Part shown: piece by piece, positions 13,020-27,000 of the stretch | Position numbering within the stretch: position 1 is the stretch's first letter | Layout: the number at the start of each line of letters is the position of its first letter | NCBI GenBank assembly: GCA_012861695.1 | Contig: JAAOOA010000060.1 | Span: 17,646,472 to 17,710,471, forward strand | Direction of reading: 5' to 3' | From: Trematomus loennbergii | Taxonomy: Eukaryota > Chordata > Actinopteri > Perciformes > Nototheniidae | DNA: 64,000 nucleotides | The notes under the pieces: model-generated | Database searches by the model: none | What the model was told of the DNA's origin: nothing | What the model saw: the letters and a program-made list of their open reading frames with translations, nothing else | Program-made: the position numbers and the translations under genes

Positions 13020-13681
13020 CAGACGGTGAAATGCATCAATCGGAGCTATTACACTAGGCGAGGTGTGTTTTCTGACAACATCCCGCCGGCCATAATAAGA
13101 GCCCTTCCGTAGACCCGGGGGTAGCTCCTAGGAGATCATCACGGTCTTTTTGGAAAGTGCCATGTGGCGTGATCCCCCAGGGACATCACACGGCAAGCAG
13201 CGGCGGACACACCGCAGACCAAGCTATTCATTTGGCCGATGCTGCGGCCAAATAATCGCTCTGATCCAGTGAGGTGGGGGCATCTTGCGGAAGAGCAATG
13301 AGCGAGACGCCCAACACACCCGTGTTTATTTGCAGCCACCCTGTCACGGGGCAGAGGCTCTCTGCCCAGCCTGCTGCCTGCTGGGAGCAGATGGGCTGCC
13401 ACGCTCCGCCGCCATGGCCATCACCTAGGGGGAAGTACAGACCTGGGCGGTGGACTTCCATGGACGCCCGACAACGAGAAGTCCTCGTCATCCTCCTCCC
13501 CGGCAAAAACTGAGCCATCCGCCCCGCTGGAATGGCAAGCTGGAATGACGAACGTGAATGGCACCGCCTCGGCCATATCCTGGTCCCCAAAACACTCGAA
13601 GCAGAGATGGTGGGGATCGGCGCCCGCCATCAAGCCAGGGCACGGAGGACAGGCCCGGGTCTCTAGAAGTGGCGACTCCAT
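13020..13681 (-). pseudogene. DIRS ORF1 (gag-like), frameshifted
   Basis: Starts MESPLLETRACPPCPGLMAG and continues ADPHHLCFECFGDQDMAEA. This Cys-rich start (CPPC, then HxxCxxC) is typical of fish DIRS ORF1. An acidic EEDDED tract follows. The frame changes near 13420-13480 and again near 13230-13400 while codon-like content continues (PQDAPTSLDQSDYLAAASAK). ORF1 is thought to be the structural protein packaging the element RNA. The start at 13681 lies about 105 bp downstream of a TATA-like sequence in the ITR. Confidence 0.75.
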
Positions 13682-13744
13682 GAAGGTATGATAACTCTTT
13701 CTTTTTCTTTCAAACGTTTAACTTTCTCTGTCAGTTGTTGCTCG

Positions 13745-13939
13745 CTCGCTGAAGAGAAAAGGATGACAGGCAGGAGGCGTGGCCGCTTTATATACTGTGG
13801 GCTTGCGCGCGCATTTAGGTACGCCCGCCCCGATTGGCTGGCTACGTTTATGTATCTCAGTATGTGAATGCTCGCATAGCATGGTTGAGGGTAGTACCCA
13901 TAGAGTCCAGTAGAGGGCGGAGCCTGTGTAAGATATAAC
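13745..13939. repeat. DIRS inverted terminal repeat (5' side of element)
   Basis: Reverse complement of 9501-9715. The shared core includes TACATAAACGTAGCC, CCAATCGGGGCGGGCGTACC and CTCCTGCCTGTCATCC. The outer edge reads aagatataac and differs from the other ITR edge, as expected, since the complementary region joins the two different edges. Confidence 0.92.
13786..13795 (-). promoter_or_regulatory. TATA-like box in DIRS 5' ITR
   Basis: On the minus strand the ITR contains CAGTATATAAAG, about 105 bp upstream of the gag-like start. The other ITR carries the same element in the opposite orientation and could drive antisense transcripts. Based on motif only. Confidence 0.4.
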
Positions 13940-16900
13940 TCAACAGTTGCTCTTCAGGGCAAGATACTTATTGTGACTATAAATAATACGCTTATCTTAA
14001 TCATTTAATCCTTTTATAATTAATTAGTTATATGCCCCGCACAATGTTGATTGGTATGTTTTTTTCTCCAAATACCACATACAAAAAATATAAACCAAAC
14101 AGAGAAGGTCACAGTTAAACAAGGCAGTTTTATCCCATAAATCGTTGAGAAATGTGTGCATTTAGTAAATCTGAATGTGAGTGTTACTGCATATTAGTAG
14201 GTTGAGCGGAAATGTTGATTATGCTTATACTCTGATTATAATGTCCACACTCTAATAAAGTAGATAATTAGGTAAAGTTGTTTACAGTTTAAGTAATTGA
14301 TGTTTTGCCTCACATTAATACTGTACATGCAAACATAATCACAGAGATTAAAACTTCCAATACTGCAGCAGTTATGTTAAAAAAGATGAAGTAAATACAT
14401 TTAATTAACATATTTTTCACTTATTTTACATACCACAGACAAAACATAGGTCACTGAACCTGATTAATCAAAACTTGCTTTTTACAAATGGAATATTAAT
14501 TTGTAACTTACAGTATGTGTAGAAAATGTTCTTTGTTCTTTTGCTGTTTATTATAATTAATACATATTTGATCTTAATAATCACATCAATGTTGTCTATA
14601 TAGATTAGGATGAATTAACACAAGCAAGCATGGATTGAGATTCTGACATCCAATTATGTTTTATTATCTAATACTTTGTGGCAGATTACTCTGCTAAAAA
14701 AATAAAATGGCTGATAAAACAGTTTCATAAAGTGGTCTTAAACGATTCTATTTGACAAGAATTAAGGTAAAGCAAACAAATAATAAGATCCTGAAAGCTG
14801 CGCTAAGGAGGAATCAAGGGAAGCTAATTGAGAAAAGCAATTTATTTAGCCGATTTAAAGTTTCAAACTGAATTTAATTAACACTCAGTGAATAATTTCC
14901 TCAAGTTTTTCTCATTTCACACAACCAGGAACGTAATTCTCAAAGTTAAACATAGCGGCATAGGTTTTTCCCTTACAAAGCTCATTATCCACTGTTTCTC
15001 CTCCTCCATCCTCTGGCTTACTTTGCTTTTCTGCTCCACAGCTCATTTTGTTCTCTGCAGCCAATTTAAAAGCAGCTTAATCCTGGAGAGAATACGGTTG
15101 CTGCTTCCAGTTGCAATCCTGTGATTGATGTCTGGCAAGATTTAATCTAATGCGCGATGTCTACATGATTGACACCACACAGGTATGCTCTTACAAATTC
15201 TAGTGGATGCACAAAGCACATTGGGGGTTTGCTTTGTGCTCCACTCCTGCTTGGAGATTAGAGCCACATGTCAAGGCTGCAAAACTAGCAAACGCTTCCT
15301 GATTGCTCCAGAAATCAGCTTGCAAATCAGGGATTGTGTGTTGTAGTCCTCCACTTGCATACTGTCATTATTTTCCTTTTCATCACAGTATTTGTAACAG
15401 CCTTGAAAATATAACGGATTAAAAGTGGGACATGTAGCCTGAGGGCATCATTTTATAAGCAAAGTTAACATGCTGGGATTTAAAACACAGTTTGATGCGC
15501 ATAACAAATCCCATCACAATCAGTCAAAGTACACTATTCGCTGCAGGTTTTTGTGATTTATAAGCAATAAGCAACTACATATCAAATACTTGTTTCTTTA
15601 TTTTCTGGTTGATCTTTAAAAAAAACGCAGTTGGCTACCAACAGCTAATTACCCGTGGCTCCTTTAAAGCATCAGTGGGTGTGGAGTAGCTTGTGGATAT
15701 TTTCAAAAATAGATTTTGAGTTTCACAATATAAGCGCATTCAAGGATGAATACATCTATACATATTTATAAACTATGGAAGAGTATTAGGGCCAGGCATG
15801 AGTGAATACATGATAAAAAGTCATTTTTATTTTATTTTGGATCTTGAGAACAAAGTCGAACAGTTGCAACATGCGCTAAACCTACTAGTTGGTTTTATTC
15901 TCAAAGCGCCCATGTCTATTCTCTTTGTTTCATTAAGATTCTCAGCATTTTAAAGTTTTTCTTCAAATGCAAAAAATAATCTTCTTCCTCATTTACTTAT
16001 TGTTGACATGCCAGGCATCAAAACTAAAAGGTCAAACCCTTTCTCAAAATCTTTCTACTTTATTCCCAAAAATGTCACTTTTGTATTTCCATTTTATTCT
16101 AAATATTTGGACTTTCCTCTCATAAATTCATACTTATTCTCAACAATTCCACTTGATAAAGATCATGGTTTCCTTTGGTACATTCTTATCTGTATGTTGA
16201 TTCCTGTTCTGTCTACCAGACAATTTAGCTATCCCTCCATCTGTTTATATCCTATGTGGTGTCACTTGTGTGACACGATATACACTGTTTAGAAAACAGC
16301 GATCAACACTAAGTGCATGTCTGGTGGTTTACCAGTTGCTTGTGCCAGCTCTCTGCTCTCTGCACTAAAGTGAGAGGAGGCACTTTTCTCATCAACGCAT
16401 TCTTCTTCTGGGGCTACTTCCATGTTCCAGCCTTAAGACCCGTCCAACCTCACTGCATACATTATGAACATGATGCCTTATCTGTCTGTACCTCCAATGT
16501 TCATGCACGTGATACAGCAGGAATCTCTAGGGTGACATTTCTTAACATTTTGCACAAAAGTCCAATTGGACACGAAAAGGTCACTGTGACGTCAGAAAAA
16601 AACCATTAAGAATGAATTTGCTAATTATAAAAATATATTCTCATAGAATAAAAGCTTGAAGTTTTGACATTTTGCAAAGACATGGATATAAACTTGACTG
16701 GATGAAGGAGGTATGCAACTGTGGGTCGACTGCGATAGATAATCCTTCATTTGTAAATGTTAAAAAAGTATTGGTGTGTATGATGATGATATCAAAAACG
16801 CTCTTATACAACTTGAAAATATACTCACTAGCTGCAATGCAATTTGTGCATAACTACCTAGCAGTTTCATACTATTAATTTAAAATAGGAATGTGTGGCA

Positions 16901-19900
16901 GCTATTGCTCAGAAAATGTAGCTCCAGCCTGCCTGCACGAACACACAGAGAGAGGCTGCAGTGAAAACACGTGGCTGCAGTGATAACAGCCCAGCGGTGC
17001 TGCGAGGGCTCACAATAACCTTTCCATTACCAGCCTTGAGAGGAACATTACTAAGTTTTCTCAGACTCTTTTCTATTCCGTCTATAATGGCCCTGTTCTG
17101 ATGCTTTCATCTGCCATTTCTGCTGTTGTTTGCCTCTGGAAATTGCTTTGATAACTCGAAAAAAAGCATTATGTTTAGTAGATGGACAAACCTTTTCCAT
17201 TCGTCCCAAAAAAATATGATGGTCATACTCGAGCAAAGAAACTGTATAAATCTCAAGTTTGACTTCTGAATTCAACACCTCAACAGATGCCTTCTTTAAC
17301 AAGATACATTGAAAGCTGCAACATGCATTTATTTTTTGAAGAACTGGTTCAACCCTCATATCCCCTAAAGCTGGTGAGTCATCAGTACTTTGTCACTCAT
17401 CTTGATGAGTTGCCTCAGAACATAATCTAGTTTTGGCATCTGTAAAAACACAACAGATGTGAAAGAAAGGCTTTAGAGTTTTAGAGTTGTTTCACTTTTC
17501 CAGGGTTTGGCTGCATCTTTCAGTCTTACTGATGCTATTCTTGCAAAGTAAGTGTATTTTAGCTCTTCAATTTTATTCTAGCACAATTTGAACATTTAAT
17601 ATGTGACTACTTTAGAGTGCCTTAGTGTGTTAAGGTCCTCACATTTAATAAGATGTAACAGATCATGTTGTGTTTGGTTATAAACCCCAACACTCACAAC
17701 AATAGAGCACATCTTTTATTATGCAAAATGGGTTTAGGAGATCACCAGTGTCTGCATGTTTTTAGCCAGGAGTTGTATGTGAACTAACATGACACAATGG
17801 GATCGAAGTGTTCACAGTCTGGGGCAAGTTTACTTAAGGCTGGATTGACTTGGACGGAAACATTCTTTGTCATTTATGTTCTCTACTGCTGTGTAATCAA
17901 TGTACATCCTGTTGAGTAAATGTGCATACAGAGCCCCAAATGACGATTTAATCCTACAGTAAGTGTTCCTGGATGATGCTGTGAGCCCCAGTGTGAATGT
18001 TAAATTAAGTTTCAATGCTATCCTAAATCAGGCTCCATGCCAGGCATATAGTGGCCCCACAGTTTTTCCCCACAAAATTTGAATTTCGGCAGATGCAACG
18101 AGTGAGTGAATGAATAATACACAGCATTTCTAATGACTTCCGAGCTCCTGGCCACATAGCTGTTTGTCCTGCAGTGGGTGGTCTTGTGTCAATGTATCTG
18201 TCATACGAATCATACTTCATTCTCTTCTGCATCATAAAAGCTATGCAATATTGTCTGACTGCAAGAATGAAAAATCAGGGGCTGAGGTTTTTTGTAGGAG
18301 TATATTCTGTACTTGCCTTGGCAAAGTTTTAAAACCTATTGCAGAGTAAATACGTACTTGTCTTAAACTGATCTTATTGGCCACTTGGGGGCAGCGGGAA
18401 AGATTTGCAAACATGAAAAAGTTCAAAAGGAGTATGCTCCTGACCATGACCATGTCAAATCTTAAGCAACTATCCTATTCCAAAATAAATTAAAAAGTTG
18501 GCAGCCCTTGATAAACACTGAGCAGAAACTTACAATTAAGCTCCTCAGAGTTATTACCAAGAGCAACCCCTTTCAAGTTGGTTGCACATTCTTATTTGAT
18601 ACATTATAATTGTAAAATAAAATCATTTATAGCTACTTTAAATAATCTGCTATCAAAACATATATTCACCTCCTACATGCAGCTTGTTAAAGCCCCCAAA
18701 CCTTCCAAATGTTAGCTTACAGCAGTTTTCCAGTTCGTACATAATGACATCTTAAAACACTGCAAGTGTTAAGCACTTTGTTGTTTTGTTTAATGATTTT
18801 AGCTTTGACCCAAGTAACATATCAAATCAGAAACATCAGAGAAAGCATAATGTTATTTTTATAATGACATTTTGAAGACAACATTTGTAGTCAACAATTT
18901 ATTCATTGATGTGAGCAGTAGGGAATGCTGCAACATTAGCATTCATTTTTTTAATATCTGGCTTCTGACATTGATCTGCTTTCACAAAAAACAAACAGAA
19001 AGAAATCTGGCATCATATTGTGGATTTTTTTGCCTTTTTATCAGTATTCAAATACTTTATTTATCCCGGAGGAAATTGGTTTTGTGGCAGTTCAGAATGA
19101 ATTAAAAAATAAGACGTGATAGTAAACATGTGCACAATATTATTATTATTATGATATTATTATTATAATAGCCTGATGCACCTTGCTACTTTAAGCCAAA
19201 TCCCACAAGGGCTGAACATAACCAATCTTTTGTTTTCCTGCAAGAGAACCAAAATACAATATGTATTTAGCAAAATATAAAGTACACTTATATTAAACAT
19301 GTAAGTTGGTTTGAAAGACAGCATTCCTCTGCTTTTAAGGACATCAACACTGTGTTCGCATTTGTTGGCAGAATAAATACATTATCCTTATCCCAAATTG
19401 CTACTCTATATGAATTAATGCAAGAGAACTAATATCTGGTGCTGATTTATTCCACATGGTTTAAAACAAGGTGAGAGGAGCCTCATTATAATTGTCTTTT
19501 ATGATTTCTTGAAGTGGGTAGTTAAGAACATTATCTACAGCATCTCTGGAGAAAGTGCCCAGAGACCCTTGTGAAGAGTAGTTTACAGCTTTAGTCCATC
19601 ATGTTCGTAACAATAGAAAATCGAGAGTAGTGGGTTTGCTGCAAGAAACACATGAAAGAATGCCCTGAGCACATAGAAAAGGGGGACAACATATAGACAT
19701 GAAATCCGCAGTCAGACAACAGATTAACCCTTGAGTTCTCTTCCTGTAAACAATTTTCACATCCTTTTAAGTACTTATATATTTTTTAAACTGCCTACAC
19801 CAGTGGTACCCAACTAAATCCCATTTCTCTTCTTCGGTATTTCTACTTTAACATTTGTGTTGTTTTTAATATTGTTTCGCAATGCGAGGAATGTTGCATA

Positions 19901-19949
19901 CCTACTGTATTTCCTATTTCCATTGTTCTTCCAACTTCGCTTTATTTAA
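13940..19949. other. AT-rich non-coding DNA
   Basis: About 6 kb dominated by A/T. I recognise only a LINE/SINE tail at 19044-19100 and an (ATT)n-like patch at 19138-19170. A GC-richer patch at 16915-17050 (ctgcagtgaaaacacgtggc) looks like a possible conserved non-coding segment but has no open frame. No exons identified. Confidence 0.45.
19044..19100. mobile_element. LINE/SINE 3' tail fragment
   Basis: The segment tactttatttatcccggagg followed by aaattggttttgtggcag resembles the widespread fish retroposon tail (tttattgatccc, then gggaaattg). Short and diverged. Confidence 0.4.
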
Positions 19950-20438
19950 AGTGGACCTATCATGCTATATTTGAATAATATAGTGTAGGACCATACCTAT
20001 ATAAGGCATATTTATACTTTTTTTTTTTCAAAATACCAAACAGATCATGCATTTTAGCCATGCCTCATTTTGCTCAATTTGACATTTTTTAGATCTGTTT
20101 TAGCAAGGGCAGATTCAGTGAGAACAGCACCATCTAGAGGCCTGGCATATGTACTACAACGTCTCCAGCGCTTTCGAACGGCAATGCCGTGGTTGTCTCC
20201 TCCTGATTGGTGGAGTTGGCCCAATAGCCGTAGCGCCACTGTCCTGACGTCAGGAAAGTGTTCAAATCTGGATCAGTTTTTATCAGATCCGTTGCAGCCC
20301 CTTTTTTTAGAGATTTGGGTATGGAGGAAAATATAGAGGGTTGTGTTTTCTGACACTTGGTGAGTTCCCTGGAACACCGGGGACACATATTCATGTATAA
20401 AAGACGTACAAAAGTGCATTTTGCATGATAGGTCCCCT
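19950..20438. mobile_element. TTAA-flanked MITE, short form (489 bp)
   Basis: Flanked by TTAA at 19946-19949 and 20439-20442. Termini are AGTGGACCTATCATGC and GCATGATAGGTCCCCT. Same family as 8595-9402, with which it shares the left about 110 bp and the right about 300 bp nearly base for base. It lacks the internal GC-rich segment, so it is probably an internal deletion derivative. The 163-residue minus-strand frame overlapping it is not a gene. Confidence 0.87.
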
Positions 20439-20442
20439 TTAA

Positions 20443-23400
20443 GTGTATTTTCATCCTAAAATGAAACCACTGTAAAATAACCAAATTTCCTCCTGGGGAC
20501 CAAAGGAATTTCTGATTTCTGATCATTTGTACAGTTTTTAAATGAACCAATGTGAGAAGATTTGAAGGAGAATATTTTTTTCGTGCTGCACATCGGAAAA
20601 AATACAAGGGGCCCCACCAAGACAATTATTTGTTATGATGGGTTACCAGCTTAAACATTGTAAAACATTAGTTTTGTCCATTAGAAGTATAAAGTATCAT
20701 CAAATGTTAATATTCAGAATTGTGCTTAAGTTGCAGTACTTGAGTATGTACTGCTGTGAGTTGACAGTCCTGACCATTGAGTCAAAGTGCATTAATGTTG
20801 CATAAATGATCAGAAAATGTAGAAAGATACATGGGTTCAGACATGAACTGAATAAATGCATAAAAATGAATGACAGCTGTGGTGCAGTTTGTCCATCATT
20901 CAGTAACGGCAAGAGGTTCACTGCTGACCCTTTCCTTTGTGTTGCCTCTGCAGTGGATAAAGAAGAAAACTGAGACTATCAGCAAAAACATAAGTCTTTT
21001 ATGATAGCATTGCATCATTTTCACGAGAAACATTAGGCCGGATCCAGCTGACTGCATCACAATTGATTAGGGCCGAAGCCAACAATAACACAAGTTCAGA
21101 TAGCTGTTCCTTATCTTGTTCTGGTGCTGTTATCAGTTCAATCACTGACTCAATCCTCAGTATCAAAAGGTAACACAATAAAAAAGTTCTTGCTTTCATG
21201 CCATTGCAGAGGCTACACTGAGTTCACCTCTGTGTTTGGAGTCTAGTCCCACATTGAGATAATGCTTAACAATACAATTACATGAAAAAAGCCAAATTAT
21301 TAATGACATTTTATTTGTAGGTCTTGTTATATCATATATGTGTATATTAAGTCATTGTTTGTATAACAGACAAGAGAAGTGATAATAATTCATAGAGTGG
21401 ATTCAAGAAAACACTTTAACAGACTGTTTTACTTTAAGTTGAGTAACAGTCATTCATTTTTTACATATTCAGAAGTTGTTTCTTTTCATTAGGCTGTCCG
21501 TTGTAAAGTAAGCTAGCTGCAATTGACAGACAATCTATTTATATTATTGATTTAAGTTTTGAGAAGGGCATGCAAACTAAGCTAAGATTTTTCTTCACCC
21601 TACTCCCATTAGATCATAAAATCTGTAAATCAAGATGTCAGTTTTCAATATTTTCTGGAGTCGTGCTTTAGTACCATTACCAATGAGAATAAAACATTAC
21701 ATTGAAATGTCAGTATGATGGTGATTTGTGAAAATGCGGCTTTAGTTATTTGTAAAAATCATGAATTTAGACTTATTTGAGATTTGGTCGATAACAATAA
21801 GCAGATAGCTGAAAGCTGCAATGTTATACTTATACCAGAAGGTGGGAGTAAAGCAAAAGCTTAAGTGGGTACCATGGGGGCGTGACACCGTTGGGACCGC
21901 AAAGGTAACCCCGCTCACCTTCCACCTGCAGTGGATGGCGGGATGTTTTAAGTACCAAAGTTCCTGAGGTAGCTATAGGTAAGGTTTCCCATCCTGACAA
22001 GACCTTATAACCCAAGCTGTTTCCACCAACGCTGTCCATGTCCGTCAAGCATACACAGACAACTACATTGAAAAAGAGCCAGACAAATAAACAATCAGCA
22101 CGTTTGGAAAGTCTTGCCCAAACTGCCTAGATTTGTCCCACCTGTTGTTGCAGGAAAATGGTGATGAGGCAGTCGAAGAAGACAGGAGGTGCAACTCCAA
22201 CTCGGACAGAGCAACAGGGAGCTAACATTAGCAGGCGCTAGCTAACTAGCTAGGGCAAGTTACTTATTAACTTACGAACGGATTAACGTCTCCGTAACAG
22301 CTCAAAATAATAAATAAACTACAGTCAGTGTTTCCAAATATCAATTTCGCCAATTAAGTTTAACCACTGTCCGGAAATGAACATCCTTATTACCAGGACC
22401 CTCATGCAAAAACGGATTTACCGTTGGTAAAAGGAAGGACCCTTTGAGGAGGAACACAAGAAAGAATAACTCCAGACAGGTAAGATTTTTTTCTTTTCGT
22501 TCACTTGCTATTGATATTGTGTTTTTTTGTGACAAAATGTAACTAATTCTGAGCTGCTTCACCAAGGAGTAGTCACGTATGTACATGTATCCAAACAGGC
22601 AGATAAGGTGAGCAACATTAACAGTTTAGTTTACACAGGGTGTTGCATTGGGGGGGGAAAAGGCTATTGTATGATTTTATATACATAATTATACCTATAG
22701 ACTAGTGACATTATTCCCACAGTGGTAGCAGGTTGAGTCTAGACTCTGATTGGTTGATACAGGTATTATGATATGTTGTACCCTGTGGCTTTGTGTGAAG
22801 CAAAAAGCCAAAATGCTTAAAACATTAGCTGAGAACTGTGAAAAACAAAAGCTTTCACTTTATTAGTATAATTGTACAATCTCATGCAGAGTGTTATCTA
22901 CCTTCATTTACATACATGGGAGAAACAGAATTTCAGTATTATTATTCAATCCAACACATCCAATCAATGCAGAATCACCAAAGTGTTGAATCAACACCTC
23001 TGAGGCTGTAAAAAACACTGAATATCAGAAGCTTCACAAAATATTTATAGCAGGGATATTGAATCAGGTGTAGAGCTGCATCTAATAAACCATTAACTTA
23101 GTGCATGTTTGCTATCAGCAAAACGCATATTTCATCAGACAAGGAAACACATTTCACTATTTTCAAATGAAAAATAACCTTATCTAGGCCTAGTTATTCT
23201 GAAACGTGTCTAAACTGGAGTTCACCTAGTCCATAGGGACAGCTCAGTGTGTGTCTGTACAGTTGGTGGGATGTTTTTTCTTAATTAATCCATGATTTTT
23301 TTATCTAAATGTCTCTAAAAACGCTGTCCTTGCACTATTACTACACACGTTTTGGCACCGAAACAAACAATTACTGCTTCTTGGAAACCTTTTTCCAGGC

Positions 23401-23849
23401 CCCTTATTTTATGGCACATTGTATTTGGACGGCTAATAAATCCTTACCTTGCTATTCTGAGGAGAGTGGAGATTGATGTGAGATTAATGGGTGCTTGGTC
23501 AAAATAAGGAAAATAACGTTACAATCAGCAATGACAGTAATGAGCTCAACTGTGTGGGAGGTGTCATATTGAAACCATAATGCAGCATGTCATTTGTACA
23601 GAAACACTACGAGATAAGCATGCACTATCCATGCCAGTTATCTGATTGTGGGCCGCAGAATATATTGTTTTTTTTTATCTTTACCGCAATGTCAACTTGA
23701 GTGATAAACGCATCGCGAAAGACTGCAGTATTACACACTTAGTTCTGTGTTGGTAGATAACAACACTTGTAACGATATATCTTTTTTGTCCTTTTTCTGT
23801 TCCACGTATTGTTCAATGTGTTCATATGAAAGGAGGCGTGTGGTGTTGT
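20443..23849. other. Non-coding DNA; unclassified GC-richer patch 21830-22060
   Basis: Mostly AT-rich and unrecognised. At 21830-22060 there is a GC-richer block (gtgacaccgttgggaccgca, then aaggtaaccccgctcacc) that may be a decayed repeat. At 22190-22260 a run of gctagc-type motifs (aactagctaggg) occurs. No supported gene. Confidence 0.4.
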
Positions 23850-24024
23850 GTGTTGGTGTTCGGATCAGGGGGTCACAGGTTTAAATGCCACAGCAGTCAG
23901 CATGTCGTTGTGTCCCTGGGCAAGACACTTCACCCCAAAATTGCTCCTGTGGGGATTGCCCACAGTATTGAGTATGTAAGTCGCTTTGGATAAAAGCGTC
24001 TAACAAGTGACATGTAATGTAATG
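23850..24024 (+). mobile_element. tRNA-derived SINE (copy 1, diverged head)
   Basis: Shares with 37499-37711 the body CAGTCAGCATG, then TTGTGTCCCTGGGCAAGACA, CTTCACCCC, TGCTCCTGTGGGGATTGCCC and the tail CTTTGGATAAAAGCGTCTAA, ending in taatgtaatg repeats. The tRNA-like head is decayed here: the B-box-like sequence reads ggtttaaatgcc, as expected from CpG decay of ggttcgaatgcc. The GGATAAAAGCGTC tail is shared by many fish SINEs and their partner LINEs. Confidence 0.8.
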
Positions 24025-27000
24025 AAAGAATGTTGAAAATTATTTTCTTTAATTTTGTTTTGATCCATCAAGTAATTTGTAGTTTTTTATACTGAAAGCA
24101 CCAGAAAGGTAGAACTGAGTCCAGTTTAATATCTTTCAAGCACAATGGAGTGGGCACACGTGACGTGAATAACAATATGTTATCCAGTTAAAGCTTTAAT
24201 TATCATGATTTGGCGTCACTTTTCCCCAAATCCACTATCATTTACTGGTCTTGTACAAAATGCCTACCACGCAAATATTTTCTTCTTCCCTGACATATTT
24301 AATCTCCTTTTGACCTACAGTAACCCTATTTCTGACCATTTAGTCTCAATATCTGTTGCTAGGCACCCACTTGGTTATATCTCCAGGTGTTTTTCACTGA
24401 GAAAGACTTGTTCTCTGACCGTGTATGTCAAAGCCTAGACATAATAGATCTTTCAGGATCTGCACTTACTAGCAGAGAGTTTGGGTAGAATTTTAATATT
24501 TAAACAATCCAAAGAGCCTTACACTAGATGATTCTGCAGCATATTTAGAGGAGACCTTCCTGCCATTATAGGGGGTGGCCTTTCATTTGTTAAATCCACA
24601 TGTGACCAAAACTTAAGTCCAAATAAACATTGTCATTGGTTGCACCGATGCACCTGATATTTAACAGATCTGTGTATCTCTGTCAGTGATGCTACAGTGC
24701 ACTGAAGGCCTAGTCTTGACCAAACACCTACGACCTGAATTATAGGCAACCCATGTAAAAAGTTAATCTGGTCCTAAAAGGAAAAAACAATTAAATATTT
24801 GTTGATCAACATTATCTACTTATCATTTGAGTTCTGGATTGGTGGGTCTTTAATCAATTGGTGGTGAGAAAGTGACATCCAATGGGATGCTGTGTTGCTT
24901 TTGTGTAATGTGTGTGGAATAATGCACATTACCGAAAATAACTTTTTTGTCCTGCTAGTGGTTACAAAATTGCTTGATTGAGATTTTATGCAATTTTTTT
25001 TTTTTATCGCATGGGTTTTGCATAATTGCATGGTAGACAAATGTTCAGATACGTAAATGTTGCTACTTTCATTGAACAGTAAAATTACATTTTCACAAGT
25101 TAATAAAGAACCTCACATATTATTACAGTGTGAGAATATTGCAAAACAAAACCCACTATATAGTAGCTACTGGCTTAATAATTGTGCTCTTTCTAATCTT
25201 CCATTTGACTATATATAGGTCTGATTTGCATGCAATCGGTAGAGCAAACAAAGCTAAAGTGGAGGAAAAAGAAAAGAAAAGAGAAGCAGTGCACCTGCAA
25301 TGTGTACTGTTTTATTTATGAAGGCTCTGCCAGGCACGATGGAGACAAATTACCTTCTAACAATGTGAAATAGAATTTTGTTTACAAGGCTACGCTTCCC
25401 CTTGCTTTTTCAAATGAGATTTTTCACAGCTTCCTCATTTGTATCTCACAGCATTATCGTCTCAATCTTTCAAAAGCAATCAGTCTCAAGAAAAGAACAG
25501 AAAAAAAGAAAAGAATGAATCACTGCTGTTCATAAAACAAGCCATTAGGTGTATTTTATGAATGCACAGCACATCAGCTACAAAGCCTCAGACACCCTCC
25601 TCCTGCGTGCTCCTCCAAACCTCCCATCAGTTCAGTCATTTCACTGACATACCCTCTAGAATTTTATTTAAAGCCCAATACAGTGTGCACCATGGTAGAG
25701 TGCCCTCTGTGAAGAAGGCTGCAGTAGGGGAGAGTCTGCAAATATATACACAATCTGAACATAGACAGGAGGTAAGAAGAGAGCAGAATGGATACACACG
25801 CAGCTAAAATACTATCACTGCATCACAGAGCTGCCGTGAACTACCATTTCCAGGTCTGGAATTCATTTCATAGATTATCAGCATTTGATAAGGTTAACCA
25901 AGCGAAGTCTTTGTTTGCACAATACAGCAGTGGGATTTGGCAGGCAAATTCAACGACTGTTAAATCCTCTTTTAGCTCACTTTGTTACATTTCCTCTGTG
26001 TAGCCCTGTTGGGTTTGTGTATTTTTGTTTTCAAATTGTTTTATTTAGTCTGTTTCAAATATTCATTAGTTTCATGAGATATATTTTTTCAGATGAATAC
26101 TGTGTTGTTTTAGAACAACACCACGGGACATTACAGAAACATTATCTCATAAAAAGGGATCAATGTTATGTATTATGTATTATATAGACATTTCTTAAAC
26201 AAATGAGCTACACCAAAATGAGCCTATTTACTTTGGGAAAAGCATCAGAATCATATTGTAAACAAACACTTGCACCTTGAATTTAAATTAAAATGTTTGG
26301 TAGGAAGATTACTATTGTTTCAAAGTCCAAAGAGAATAAATTCCAGCTTCATATAAAAAATGAACAGTGATTCATAGTTTTAAAATAAAGAAAATTACAA
26401 ATTGATTTGTAATTGTCTATTTAAATGAATCGGGGAGGGTTACATAAATTGATTTAATGCTGGAACGAGACTATTGAGCGTGGTAGATACTGTATGTGCA
26501 GTGGTGTTTGGTTTGTGTATTTTTAAACAAATATTTACTCTTATATTTCAAGAATTCCGAAAGTTAAGCATTTTGAGATGACCTTTTCAGAGGTTGTATC
26601 TTTTCTCTTTGATCACCTGCAGGGACATTGAAGTTAAACCCTGTATAAAGTGGATGATGGTATCCTACTTTGATCTGGATTGTATTTTGGCACAGTGGGA
26701 ATGTTTTAGCTGACCACAACATATATGACAACATATCACACGTAATTACCTTGATATTTAGCTAAACTTGAAAGTAAGCATGGCGTAGTGAGGTTGTCCT
26801 TTTTTGCTACTTAATCAATTAATTTCATTACATCTCACATTCAAATATTGAACTTTTACCATACTACTACATCTATCCGACAGCTTTAGGTACTATAACT
26901 TTGCAGATTCTTATAAACGTAATAACATATTATCAAGTGTCCCCTAGCCTTCTATGCCTCATGAGTACTTTTCTACGATTGCAGCAGTTTTACCAACCAG

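Larger units (their letters stand above)
9497..13939 (-). mobile_element. DIRS-type tyrosine-recombinase retrotransposon (inactive)
   Basis: About 4.44 kb with the diagnostic DIRS layout. Inverted terminal repeats lie at both ends, an internal complementary region follows the recombinase gene, and there are no target-site duplications or integrase. Read on the minus strand, the order is ITR, gag-like ORF, reverse transcriptase/RNase H, tyrosine recombinase, complementary region, ITR. DIRS elements replicate through a circular intermediate formed by pairing of ITR edges with the complementary region, then integrate with the recombinase. All three ORFs carry frameshifts and the RT catalytic motif is lost, so this copy cannot be autonomous. 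The termini and complementary region are well preserved, so loss of coding capacity preceded loss of structure or the copy is fairly young. Confidence 0.93.
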
